Shown: positions 7,112 to 15,567 of the stretch, piece after piece
Position numbering within the stretch: the first letter of the stretch is position 1
Layout of the letters: the number at the start of each line of letters is the position of its first letter
Source: Eubacteriaceae bacterium
GTDB lineage: Bacteria; Bacillota; Clostridia; Lachnospirales; Lachnospiraceae
Reading direction: 5' to 3'
Length of the DNA: 64,000 bases
NCBI GenBank assembly: GCA_910574915.1
Contig: CAJTCR010000008.1
Location: forward strand, 37,710-101,709
Translations under genes and position numbers: made by a program
The notes under the pieces: model-generated
The model's database searches: none
What the model saw: only the letters and a program-made list of their open reading frames with translations
Told to the model about the DNA's origin: nothing

Positions 7112-8431
7112 TTATTTTTTTCTCCGATCCGCAAGAATATTTTTCTTCATCGTCTTAATGGACTGTGCCAACTGCCTTCTCGCCGGACAGATAAAGCTAC
7201 AGCTTCCGCATTCCACACATTCCATACCGTTCCACTTTTCAAACGTTTCCTTATCTCCAAAATCAGAAAACTTCGCAAGCCTGGACGGGATCAAAAGCTC
7301 TGGACAGGCATCCACACAGCGGCCGCAGTTAATACATGCCGTAGGCGCACATGCCGCCACTTCATCCTTTGTCATGCAAAGCAGCGCCGAGCTTGTTTTT
7401 GTCGCCGGGATATCCAGCCCAAACAGCGCAAAGCCCATCATCGGCCCGCCCGCGATCATTTTTTGCGGCGGAAGCTTGCACCCGCCTGCCGCGTCTAAAA
7501 TTTCCTGGTAATTTGTACCTGTGCACACATAGAAATTGCGCGGGTCGCTGACCGCGTCGCCGGTCACTGTAAAAATACGGTTCATAACCGGCTTGCCAAG
7601 CTTGACCGCGTTATAAATGGCTACAAGCGTTTCTACATTGTCCACAATGCAGCCTGCGTCAGCGGGAAGCATGGCCGAGTTGATCGACCTGCCGGTAACC
7701 GCATAGATCAACTGGCGCTCGCCGCCCTGCGGGTACTTTGTCATAAGCTCCGCTACTTCTAAGCGAGGGTCGTCTTTTACGATCTCTTCCAGCTTTTCGA
7801 TACAGTCCTTTTTGTTGTTTTCCACGCCGAAAATACCTTTTGCCTGCGGGAAAAGCTGCAAAACGATTTTCATGCCTTCTACAAGCTGCTCTGGATTTTC
7901 CATCATACGCCTGTAGTCTGACGTTAAGTACGGTTCACACTCCGCACAGTTTGCAATAATATATTCAATTTTGTCCGGTTCCTTCGGAGAGAGCTTGACA
8001 TGCGTCGGAAAGCCTGCGCCGCCCATGCCGACAACGCCTGCGCTTTTCACCTTCTCAATAATCTCCTCCTTGGACAGCAGTGAAATATTCGGGGATTCTT
8101 TATATTCGACCTCTTTCATCTCCCCGTCACTTTCGATCACAATCGAGTTTACCAGGTCACCGACCGGAACACGGCGCGGCTCGATCTTTTTCACCGTACC
8201 GGATACGGAAGAATGGATAGGAGCGGATACAAAGCCCCCAGCCTCAGCAATTACCTGGCCTCTTAACACCGTATCCCCAACCTTGACAATCGGTTTTGCA
8301 GGTGCGCCAATATGCTGTGATACCGGAAATACCAGCTCTCCCTTAGGCAGAAGCTCCTTCACTGGCTTTTCCTTGGACAATTCCTTTCCTTCGAAAGGAT
8401 GGACGCCATTTTTAAATGTACGTAATCCCAT
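7112..8431 (-). CDS. rnfC: Rnf complex NADH-binding subunit RnfC
   Basis: A 439-residue peripheral subunit on the cytoplasmic face, where NAD+ is reduced. An N-terminal lipoyl-like barrel (about 30-105) precedes the FMN/NADH-binding domain with GMGGAGFPTHVK near residue 140, then a SLBB-type region and two [4Fe-4S] motifs near the C-terminus (CINCGRCVDACP and CVECGSCSFICP). The start has AAGGGGACGT upstream. It is the first gene of the six-gene rnf operon; an extended -10 promoter lies about 70 bases upstream. Confidence 0.95.
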   Translation of the reverse strand: MGLRTFKNGVHPFEGKELSKEKPVKELLPKGELVFPVSQHIGAPAKPIVKVGDTVLRGQVIAEAGGFVSAPIHSSVSGTVKKIEPRRVPVGDLVNSIVIESDGEMKEVEYKESPNISLLSKEEIIEKVKSAGVVGMGGAGFPTHVKLSPKEPDKIEYIIANCAECEPYLTSDYRRMMENPEQLVEGMKIVLQLFPQAKGIFGVENNKKDCIEKLEEIVKDDPRLEVAELMTKYPQGGERQLIYAVTGRSINSAMLPADAGCIVDNVETLVAIYNAVKLGKPVMNRIFTVTGDAVSDPRNFYVCTGTNYQEILDAAGGCKLPPQKMIAGGPMMGFALFGLDIPATKTSSALLCMTKDEVAACAPTACINCGRCVDACPELLIPSRLAKFSDFGDKETFEKWNGMECVECGSCSFICPARRQLAQSIKTMKKNILADRRKK

Positions 8432-8500
8432 ATTTTACGTCCCCTTCTTTCTAATATAGTATTGAAATCTTGCATACATCTGCTGCGATTCCGCTTGTTG

Positions 8501-8509
8501 ATTATAACA
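8501..8509 (-). promoter_or_regulatory. Extended -10 promoter of the rnf operon
   Basis: On the minus strand TGTTATAAT reads TG, one base, then a perfect TATAAT at 8506-8501. No good -35 box is at the normal distance, which is common for extended -10 promoters. It is about 70 bases before rnfC. Confidence 0.5.
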
Positions 8510-8662
8510 TACCCTTTCTACTATATGTATGACCAAATTGTATTTTTCAGAATACATAGCAGGAAAAGCATGCAATCTCAGGCTTTTCAAAATGTACGCA
8601 TCCGTGTTATGATAAACGTGGCAGCCGACTGCCAGAAATATTTATCATACAATCTTATTAAT

Positions 8663-8668
8663 TATAAT
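8663..8668 (+). promoter_or_regulatory. Probable -10 box for the exonuclease gene
   Basis: TATAAT on the plus strand 37 bases before the chosen start at 8706. The -35 region is weak, so this is a moderate call. Confidence 0.4.
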
Positions 8669-8705
8669 ATATTCCGAAAAATTGTGCAATATGGAGATAA
8701 AAAAA

Positions 8706-9812
8706 ATGAAAAATAGTAAAAAAAGCAATATTTTGCCTAATATCCCTGCTTTCTGCGCTTCTGTATGCGGGCAGCTTCACCTGCCGTTATTTGTAGATAT
8801 CGAAACGACCGGATTTTCCGGTGCGAGAAACAGGCTCTGCCTGATCGGTACCGCCTGCCTGCAAAACGGCAGCCTTGTAACGGAGCAGTTTTTTGCCGAA
8901 TCCCCGCAGGAAGAGGCTGCACTGGTTGCGGCGTTCGACCATCTTGCAGCGCAGTTTGAAACGATCGTTACCTACTGCGGAAATCGGTTTGACCTGCCTT
9001 TTTTAGAAAAGTGCAGAAAACGGCTTGGCATCCAAAGCCAGACGAACCGACAAAAACAATATATCGACCTGTATGCGCTTGCCCATTCTTACAGGCATCT
9101 GTTCGGGCTTGCCAATTACAGGCAAAAAACGGTAGAATCGTTTCTTGGCATCCAAAGGAGCGACCTGTTAGACAGCAGTGAAATCGTAACCGCCTACGAG
9201 TCCTATCAAAAGCAGCCGCAGGAACATCTGCTTGCGCAAATACTGTTGCATAACGAAGCCGACCTGATCGGCATGGTGCAGCTTTTATCCCTCTATGCTT
9301 TTGAACGTTTCTTACAGGGCGGATTTACAATAGAGCAAGCCGGCGTATCCGCTTACCGGAAAATGGACGGCACACAGGGCAGCGAGCTTTGCATTTCGTG
9401 CAGAATCTTAGAACCGCTTCCGGCTACCTTTTCCTGCAAAAACGACCTGTTTTATGTAAACGCCGCAAAAAACCGGGCTGACTTTCGCATCCCTTTGTAC
9501 AGCGGTGCCTTAAAATATTTTTATCCGAACTATAAAGACTATTATTATTTTCCAGAAGAAGATACCGCCATCCATAAAAGCGTCGCCCGTTATGCCGATC
9601 CCGCGCACCGCCTAAAAGCGAAGGCTGCTACCTGCTACAGCAAAAAAGCAGGCATGTTCCTTCCTCAGTATGAAGAAGTGATAACGCCTGCATTTTATAC
9701 AGAATATCAAGCACCTGTCTCCTATTTTGAATGGAACGAAGGCTGTGCGCACGACGAACCGCTTATGCATTACGGTAAGCATATCCTGCAAGTACTAAAA
9801 ACAGGAAAATAA
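8706..9812 (+). CDS. Ribonuclease H-like exonuclease domain protein (YprB type)
   Basis: A 368-residue protein. The N-terminal half is a DEDD-type 3'-5' exonuclease domain: FVDIETTGF (DxE, about residues 30-38), CGNRFDLPFL, and HNEAD as the last motif (H-x3-D). The second half is not recognised. Proteins of this layout are annotated as YprB-like; the true substrate is not known from sequence. ATG at 8706 is preferred because GGAG lies nine bases upstream; in-frame TTG (8682) and ATG (8691) starts upstream lack a site. It stands alone on the plus strand between rnf and a convergent cheR. Confidence 0.8.
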   Translation: MKNSKKSNILPNIPAFCASVCGQLHLPLFVDIETTGFSGARNRLCLIGTACLQNGSLVTEQFFAESPQEEAALVAAFDHLAAQFETIVTYCGNRFDLPFLEKCRKRLGIQSQTNRQKQYIDLYALAHSYRHLFGLANYRQKTVESFLGIQRSDLLDSSEIVTAYESYQKQPQEHLLAQILLHNEADLIGMVQLLSLYAFERFLQGGFTIEQAGVSAYRKMDGTQGSELCISCRILEPLPATFSCKNDLFYVNAAKNRADFRIPLYSGALKYFYPNYKDYYYFPEEDTAIHKSVARYADPAHRLKAKAATCYSKKAGMFLPQYEEVITPAFYTEYQAPVSYFEWNEGCAHDEPLMHYGKHILQVLKTGK

Positions 9813-9839
9813 GAAGCTGCCAGCGCCTGCTTCTTATTT
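9807..9839. terminator. Bidirectional terminator containing both stop codons
   Basis: AAATAAGAAGC at 9807-9817 pairs perfectly with GCTTCTTATTT at 9829-9839 over an 11-base loop. The stop codon of the plus-strand exonuclease (9810-9812) and that of the minus-strand cheR (9836-9834) both lie in the stem. Confidence 0.8.
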
Positions 9840-10616
9840 AGCGCCTTTTATAAAGAAAAAGGACGATGACCTCTCGTAATTTAAGTCCTTGTAATTCATA
9901 ATCTGCTCCGTGCTGCCGATAAATAAGATTCCTTCGTTTTTCAGCGCCTGGTTAAACTTAATATAGATCTCTTGTTTCGCATCGTCGGTAAAATAAATAA
10001 CTACATTTCTGCATACGATCATATCGCATCCAGACGGATACGGGTCGCGCAGCAGGTTGTGCTCCTTAAATTCCACCCGCTTTTTAATGTCGTCAGAAAT
10101 CTGGTAGGAGGCACCGATTTTGTTAAAATATTTTTTCTTTAAATCATCTGGCACATTTGCAATGCTTTTTTCATTGTATAAGCCGACGCGTGCCTTTTCG
10201 AGCACCTGCTTGTCGATATCTGTCGCAATAATATGTATCTGGTTCAGCGGGATATGCTTAGACAGCGCCATAACAAGCGAATACGGCTCGTCTCCGGTCG
10301 AACATGCCGCGCTCCAGATCTTTAAGTTTTTGCCGAACTTTTTAATTAGTTCTGGAAATACCTTTCTGTCTAAGATCTGCCACTGGTCAGGATTGCGGTA
10401 AAATTCAGATACGTTGATCGTAAGAAAGTTTACAAACTGCTCCAGCACGCTCTTATCTGTCTTTAGCAACGACACATACTGGTCATAAGACGCTGCTTTT
10501 GTCTTGCCGATGAGCGTATCAATCCGCCGCTTCATCTGTTTTTCCTTATAGCTGTTTAAATCGATCTTCGTTAACGTCAATACATCTTTTTTAAATTTTT
10601 CATAGTTTTCGAACAT
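9834..10616 (-). CDS. cheR: Chemotaxis protein methyltransferase CheR (isolated copy)
   Basis: This methyltransferase transfers methyl groups from S-adenosylmethionine to glutamates of methyl-accepting chemotaxis proteins. The 260-residue protein has the N-terminal helical CheR domain and a Rossmann domain with SAACSTGDEPYSLVMAL as SAM motif and CRNVVIYF further on. The start at 10616 has GGGAG eight bases upstream; a longer in-frame version lacks this. It is far from the chemosensory operon, which has its own CheR at 40970, so the genome holds at least two. Its methyl-accepting partner could be any MCP in the cell. Confidence 0.9.
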   Translation of the reverse strand: MFENYEKFKKDVLTLTKIDLNSYKEKQMKRRIDTLIGKTKAASYDQYVSLLKTDKSVLEQFVNFLTINVSEFYRNPDQWQILDRKVFPELIKKFGKNLKIWSAACSTGDEPYSLVMALSKHIPLNQIHIIATDIDKQVLEKARVGLYNEKSIANVPDDLKKKYFNKIGASYQISDDIKKRVEFKEHNLLRDPYPSGCDMIVCRNVVIYFTDDAKQEIYIKFNQALKNEGILFIGSTEQIMNYKDLNYERSSSFFFIKGAK

Positions 10617-10680
10617 ACAGCCGACTCCCATACTAAAAATATTATTTGCCAATAAGCTGCCCATCGTTCGCACAGCTTGT

Positions 10681-10718
10681 AAAAACAGCATATAAACAAC
10701 TACGCTGCTTATATGCTG
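10681..10718 (-). terminator. Terminator after the S1-domain gene
   Basis: CAGCATATAA at 10686-10695 pairs with TTATATGCTG at 10709-10718; on the minus strand the stem is followed by TTTTT (10685-10681). It lies about 40 bases past the stop of the S1 protein and ends that operon. Confidence 0.75.
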
Positions 10719-10759
10719 TACATCATTACTATCCAGGCACAGACTGCAATTTTTTATTT

Positions 10760-11848
10760 TTATTCTTCTTCATCTTCTGCCTGCACAGCATTTTCTTCCT
10801 GCATCAATGCTTTCATGCTTAAGCTGATCTTGCGTTCTGCCTCATTGAAATCAACGATTTTCGCATCGATAACCTGCCCTGCCTTTAATACGTCAGACGG
10901 CTTGTCAATATGCTCTTTGGAAATCTGGGATACATGCAGCAGTGCATCAATTCCCGGAGCCAGCTCTACAAATGCGCCAAAATCAGTCATTCTTGCAACT
11001 TTGCCTGTGATTACTGTACCGACTGCAAATTTTTCTGTTGCATTGTTCCACGGATTGTCTTCCGGGAATTTCATGCTGAGCGCAATCTTTGTATCGTTGA
11101 TATCTTTAATAAATACTTTGACAACATCGCCAACTTTAAATGCTTTTTTCGGGCTTTCTACGCGTCCCCAGGACATTTCAGAAATATGGAGCAGGCCGTC
11201 TGCGCCGCCAAGGTCGATAAACGCGCCAAAATCTGTGACATTTTTCACTGTCCCTTCAATCACATCGCCGACATTGATTCTTTCAAACAGCGCTTTGCGC
11301 TGTTCTTCCTTCTTTGCTACAAGGAGCTGCTTGCGGTCGCCGATAATACGGCGTCTTCTCGGATTGAACTCGGTAATCATAAAGTCAATGTCCTGTCCGT
11401 CGTATTTGGTCAGGTCTTTTTCATATACATCGGATACAAGGCTGGATGGGATAAAGACTCTTGCTTCGTCCACAATCACGCTCAAGCCGCCGTTTAATAC
11501 CTGCGCTACTTTTGCGGTCAGCACTTCCTGATTTTCAAATGCTTCTTCCAGTCTCTTGCTTCCTTTTTCTGCGGCAAGGCGTTTGTAGGTTAACAGTACC
11601 TGCCCGTCGCCGTCATTTACTTTTAAAACTTTTGCTTCCATAGTGCTGCCTACCTCAATCAAGGTAGTAAGATCAACGTTTGGTTCATTGGTGTATTCAC
11701 TGCGAGTAATGATACCATCGGACTTGTAACCGATATTAAGCACGATTTCGTCTGGTTTTACATCGATAACAGTACCTTCAACAACCTCCCCGTTTCTTAT
11801 TGTTTTAAAAGATTCTTCCAACATTTGTTCAAAGCTTTGTTCTGACAT
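10760..11848 (-). CDS. rpsA: S1 RNA-binding domain protein (ribosomal protein S1-like)
   Basis: A 362-residue protein with four S1 (OB-fold) domains, roughly residues 20-95, 105-175, 188-260 and 275-345; the third and fourth show the typical TDFGAFIDL and TDFGAFVEL cores. The tail is acidic. It probably assists mRNA binding to the ribosome, but four-domain forms may not be true structural S1. The start at 11848 has GAGGAGG at good distance and lies inside the end of ispH, a 20-base overlap in another frame. In many Clostridia IspH and S1 are one fused protein; here they are two overlapping frames. Confidence 0.88.
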   Translation of the reverse strand: MSEQSFEQMLEESFKTIRNGEVVEGTVIDVKPDEIVLNIGYKSDGIITRSEYTNEPNVDLTTLIEVGSTMEAKVLKVNDGDGQVLLTYKRLAAEKGSKRLEEAFENQEVLTAKVAQVLNGGLSVIVDEARVFIPSSLVSDVYEKDLTKYDGQDIDFMITEFNPRRRRIIGDRKQLLVAKKEEQRKALFERINVGDVIEGTVKNVTDFGAFIDLGGADGLLHISEMSWGRVESPKKAFKVGDVVKVFIKDINDTKIALSMKFPEDNPWNNATEKFAVGTVITGKVARMTDFGAFVELAPGIDALLHVSQISKEHIDKPSDVLKAGQVIDAKIVDFNEAERKISLSMKALMQEENAVQAEDEEE

Positions 11849-12698
11849 ACTTTTGAACCTCCTCAATAATTTTCTTTGGGGTGGAAGCCCCTGCGGTAAT
11901 ACCTACATTATCAATGTGACCGGTCTTCGCCAGATGTAAATCTGCCGTAGTCTGTATATAGTAAGTATTTGCACATTCTTCTTTGCATATCTCATACAGT
12001 TTCTGCGTATTGGAACTGCTTCTTCCTCCAATGACAATCATAAGGTCGGAAGTTTCTGCCAGACTTGCTGCTTCATTTTGCCGTTCTTCTGTAGCGTTAC
12101 AAATTGTATTCAATACACGTATATCTCTAATATAACCTTTTTTTTGAATAATTTCAACTAATTCTTGAAATTTCTTGTAATTAAAAGTCGTTTGTGCTAC
12201 GATACACACTTTTTTCCCGGATTTCGGTTGAAAATTTTCCGCTTCCTGCTCGTTGGCGATCACGGTCGTATACGCAGGATCACACCATCCGCAGATGCCT
12301 TCGACTTCTGGATGCGCGCTGCTGCCGATAATCACAATCTCATAGCCGTCATTAGAAAATTCTTCGACGATCTGGTGAATCTTTAAGACAAACGGGCAGG
12401 TCGCATCTACAATTTCCATCCCTGCCTGCTCCAGCTTTTCATAGGTCTTTTTGGATACGCCGTGGGAACGGATAATCACCGTCCCGCCCCGCTTTTTTTG
12501 TTCGTCTGTAAGCTCCTCTTCGCAGGAAAGCACCTTTACGCCCTTTTGCTCTAAGTCTTTGACAACCTCTTCGTTGTGGATAATCGGCCCGTACGTATAA
12601 ATTGGCCCGTTTTTTATATCGGCTTGTTCGTATACTTTGTTAACCGCCCGTTTGACACCAAAACAAAAACCTGCACTTTTTGCTACTGTAATGTTCAT
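11829..12698 (-). CDS. ispH: 4-hydroxy-3-methylbut-2-enyl diphosphate reductase IspH
   Basis: This is the last enzyme of the methylerythritol phosphate isoprenoid pathway, an iron-sulfur protein giving IPP and DMAPP. The 289-residue protein keeps the three cluster cysteines, in AGFCFGVKRAV (residue 12), DATCPFVLKIH and NTICNATEERQ. Length is normal for a stand-alone IspH. The ATG overlaps the cmk stop by four bases and the end overlaps the S1 gene, so translation of all three is probably coupled. Confidence 0.96.
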   Translation of the reverse strand: MNITVAKSAGFCFGVKRAVNKVYEQADIKNGPIYTYGPIIHNEEVVKDLEQKGVKVLSCEEELTDEQKKRGGTVIIRSHGVSKKTYEKLEQAGMEIVDATCPFVLKIHQIVEEFSNDGYEIVIIGSSAHPEVEGICGWCDPAYTTVIANEQEAENFQPKSGKKVCIVAQTTFNYKKFQELVEIIQKKGYIRDIRVLNTICNATEERQNEAASLAETSDLMIVIGGRSSSNTQKLYEICKEECANTYYIQTTADLHLAKTGHIDNVGITAGASTPKKIIEEVQKYVRTKL

Positions 12699-13369
12699 TT
12701 GTTTCCTTCTGCTTTCTTATAAATATCCCGCAGCACAGCAAGCACTTCTTCGATCGAAAGACGCGAAGAATCTACGAGGATGGCATCCTCTGCCTGCCTA
12801 AGCGGTGAAATTTCCCTATGCATATCACGGTCGTCGCGTTTTCTGATATCCGCCTCAATCTGGGCATAATCCGCCTCTACGCCTTTTTTTATCAGCTCGT
12901 CATACCTTCTTTTCGCACGCGCTGCCACATCCGCGGTTAAATAAATCTTAACCTGTGCTTTTGGCAGCACACAGGTACCGATATCCCTGCCGTCCATAAT
13001 CACGTCGCTTGTCTTTGCAAGCTTTTGCTGTAGCGCCGTAAGCTTTGTGCGGACGCACGGATAGATACTCGTACTGGACGCCATATTTCCGACTTCTTCT
13101 GCGCGCAGATAAGCATTGACGTTTTCACCGTTTAAAATCACACACTGTACGCCGTCCTCATAGGCAATCGTAATATCAATCTGATCGCACGCTGCCGCAA
13201 TGGCTGTCTCATCCTGCGGCGCAATCTGCTTGCGCAGAAAATAAAGCGCCATCGCGCGGTACATCGCGCCGGTATCCACATAAACAAATGATAACTCATT
13301 GGCAAGGCGTTTGGCAATGGTACTTTTTCCCGCCCCTGACGGGCCGTCGATTGCAATGTTAAAGCTCAT
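12695..13369 (-). CDS. cmk: Cytidylate kinase
   Basis: Phosphorylates CMP and dCMP with ATP. The 224-residue protein has the P-loop GPSGAGKST near residues 8-16 and the conserved DGRDIGTCVLP near residue 130. The start at 13369 has AGGAAA upstream, and the protein then begins MSFNIAIDG, matching the family; an upstream in-frame start would add 18 atypical residues. The neighbours, flavoprotein, ispH and S1, form a gene order common in Clostridia. Confidence 0.96.
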   Translation of the reverse strand: MSFNIAIDGPSGAGKSTIAKRLANELSFVYVDTGAMYRAMALYFLRKQIAPQDETAIAAACDQIDITIAYEDGVQCVILNGENVNAYLRAEEVGNMASSTSIYPCVRTKLTALQQKLAKTSDVIMDGRDIGTCVLPKAQVKIYLTADVAARAKRRYDELIKKGVEADYAQIEADIRKRDDRDMHREISPLRQAEDAILVDSSRLSIEEVLAVLRDIYKKAEGNK

Positions 13370-13371
13370 AA

Positions 13372-14607
13372 TTATTTCCTTTCCTGTGCAGCACTGCTTC
13401 CGGCAAGATAGCCGCTTGACCATGCCGCCTGTAAATTGTATCCTCCGGTCAGCGCATCTACGTCCAGCATTTCCCCTGCAAAATACAGCCCTTTTACAAG
13501 CTTTGATTCCATTGTGGAAGGGTCTATTTCTTTTACGTGTACCCCGCCCCTTGTAATAATTGCTTCTTTAAAATCCCGAAACCCTGTGAGCGTTGCCGGA
13601 AAGTTTTTTAATACCTGCAAAAGGCTTTTGCGCTCCTCTTTTGTAATCTCATGCACTTTACGTTCTGCATCAACCTGGCTTAAGGCGACTGCAACCGGAA
13701 TCAGCCTAGAAGGAAGCAGAGCGCCGAGTGCATTTTTAAACTGCTTGTTTTTAAATTTTTCAAAATCACGCAAAATACGCTGGTCAAGCTGCTCTATTGT
13801 AAGCGCCGGCTTTAAATCTATAAAAAGCTGCAAATGCCTGCTTAACAGGCAGTCATTGACAACCGCGCTTGCGCTGAGCATCAAAGGGCCGCTGACGCCA
13901 AAATGCGTAAACAGCATCTCGCCAAAATCATCATAGACCAGCTTAGCGCCGTCAAAAATCCGGGCGCGCACATTTTTCAGTGACAGCCCTTGCAGCTCTT
14001 TGATATAAGATTCTTTTGCAACCATCGCTGTCAGGCTTGGATTTAGCGTTTGGATTGTATGCCCAAAATGCTGTGCAAAGCCATAGCCGTCTCCCGTCGA
14101 GCCCGTCGAAGGATAAGACAGCCCTCCGGTTGCCAAAATTACCTTGTCTGCCGCAAACGACGCTCCTTTGGTATCTTTAACCACAAAGCCATCCGCTTGC
14201 TTTGACACAGACGCAGCCCTTGTATGCAGGCGCACGTTCACCTGGCCGCGCTCGAGCGCGTTTGAAAGCGCGCGGATAATGTCGGACGCATGGTCGGATA
14301 CCGGAAATACGCGGCCGCCCCGTTCTGTTTTCAGCGGTGTTCCATTCTGCTCAAAAAAATCCATTACACGGAAATTGTCGAACGTATAAATCGCGCTGTA
14401 CATAAATTTTGCGTTTCTTAAAATCTGCCCAAACAAATCCTGCGTATCACAGGCATTTGTAACATTGCAGCGCCCTTTGCCGGTAATATACAGCTTTTTT
14501 CCAAGCTTTTCATTGCGTTCCAAAAGCAGGACGTTTGCACCTGCCTGTGCCGCGGCTGCGGCTGCCATTAATCCTGCCGCGCCGCCGCCCACTACCACGA
14601 TTGACAT
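13372..14607 (-). CDS. NAD(P)/FAD-dependent flavoprotein (HI0933/BaiN family)
   Basis: A 411-residue flavoprotein. The dinucleotide-binding motif VVGGGAAGLMAA is at residues 5-16 and TGKGRCNVTN, a hallmark of the HI0933 family, near residue 42. The C-terminal GGYNLQAAWSSGYLAG closes the FAD site. Family members are often annotated as aminoacetone oxidase or BaiN, but the natural substrate is mostly unknown, and a bile-acid role cannot be read from sequence. The start follows GGAGGAGGCTT. The stop is two bases before the cmk start. Confidence 0.88.
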   Translation of the reverse strand: MSIVVVGGGAAGLMAAAAAAQAGANVLLLERNEKLGKKLYITGKGRCNVTNACDTQDLFGQILRNAKFMYSAIYTFDNFRVMDFFEQNGTPLKTERGGRVFPVSDHASDIIRALSNALERGQVNVRLHTRAASVSKQADGFVVKDTKGASFAADKVILATGGLSYPSTGSTGDGYGFAQHFGHTIQTLNPSLTAMVAKESYIKELQGLSLKNVRARIFDGAKLVYDDFGEMLFTHFGVSGPLMLSASAVVNDCLLSRHLQLFIDLKPALTIEQLDQRILRDFEKFKNKQFKNALGALLPSRLIPVAVALSQVDAERKVHEITKEERKSLLQVLKNFPATLTGFRDFKEAIITRGGVHVKEIDPSTMESKLVKGLYFAGEMLDVDALTGGYNLQAAWSSGYLAGSSAAQERK

Positions 14608-14619
14608 AAGCCTCCTCCA

Positions 14620-15558
14620 TTATAGCTGACCATCTTCTTCCAGATCCGGCGTTTTTGCATAACGCATTTTCAGCTTATCATCAATATAATCTATTTCATC
14701 ATTTTCATATACCTGGTATTCGTCCCAGACCTGTTCAAGTGTTTCAAGCATCTTCGCCACTTCCTCCTGCCTTCGCATACACAGCGCCACGATCAGCGCG
14801 TTAATCACGCTAAGCGGTGCCACAAGCGAATCCGCAATCGACGACATATCGCTTTCCGCGATCAGGTTGCAGGAAGAATACAGGTTCATCGGCGAATGGA
14901 CGCTGTCTGTTAATGTAATCACCTTTGCGCTGCGGTTATTGGCAAATTCCAGTGCCTTTAGCGTGCGCAGGGAATACCTGGGAAAGCTGATGCCGATAAT
15001 GACATCCTCCCGGCTAATCCGCACCATCTGCTCGAACAGCTCGCTGGAGCTGTTCGTATGCAGCAGTATGACATTATCAAAAATATAGTTTAAATAAAAC
15101 GCTAAAAATTGTGCAAGCGGCGCGCAGCTTCGGATTCCGATTACATAAATCCGCCTGGCAGATAAGATCGTCTCTGCCGCCAGCTCAAATACATGTTCAT
15201 CAATTTTTTGAAGCGTTCCTTTCAGCCGTTCCATATCTGACTTTAAGACCGATTCCAGCACTTTGGAACGGCTGATCCTGCCGTAAGTCACTTCAATGCG
15301 CTGCACGGCATCCAGCTTTGAGCGCACCAGTTCTTCCAACGCCTTTTGGAACTGGGGATAGCCCTTATACCCAAGCTGCGCGGCGAAGCGCACAACCGTA
15401 GATTCACTGACGCCAACCACTTCCCCAAGCCCCGCGGCGGTTAAAAACACCGCCTTATCATAATTGTCCGTAATATAAGCCGCCAGAAGCTTCTGGCCCT
15501 TGCTCATCGAGCTGTACCGCTCGTTGATGCGGTTTGTCAGGTCATTTGTATTGCCCAT
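14620..15558 (-). CDS. MurR/RpiR family transcriptional regulator
   Basis: A 312-residue regulator with an N-terminal helix-turn-helix domain (about 1-80, including GVSESTVVRFAAQLGYKGYPQFQKAL cut short here) and a C-terminal SIS sugar-phosphate-binding domain (about 125-260, with VIGIRSCAPLAQFLA). Such proteins usually sense a phosphosugar and control sugar or amino-sugar genes. No sugar gene is adjacent. It follows the L,D-transpeptidase by nine bases, so a link to cell-wall sugar metabolism is possible but unproven. Confidence 0.88.
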   Translation of the reverse strand: MGNTNDLTNRINERYSSMSKGQKLLAAYITDNYDKAVFLTAAGLGEVVGVSESTVVRFAAQLGYKGYPQFQKALEELVRSKLDAVQRIEVTYGRISRSKVLESVLKSDMERLKGTLQKIDEHVFELAAETILSARRIYVIGIRSCAPLAQFLAFYLNYIFDNVILLHTNSSSELFEQMVRISREDVIIGISFPRYSLRTLKALEFANNRSAKVITLTDSVHSPMNLYSSCNLIAESDMSSIADSLVAPLSVINALIVALCMRRQEEVAKMLETLEQVWDEYQVYENDEIDYIDDKLKMRYAKTPDLEEDGQL

Positions 15559-15567
15559 CTCCGCCTG

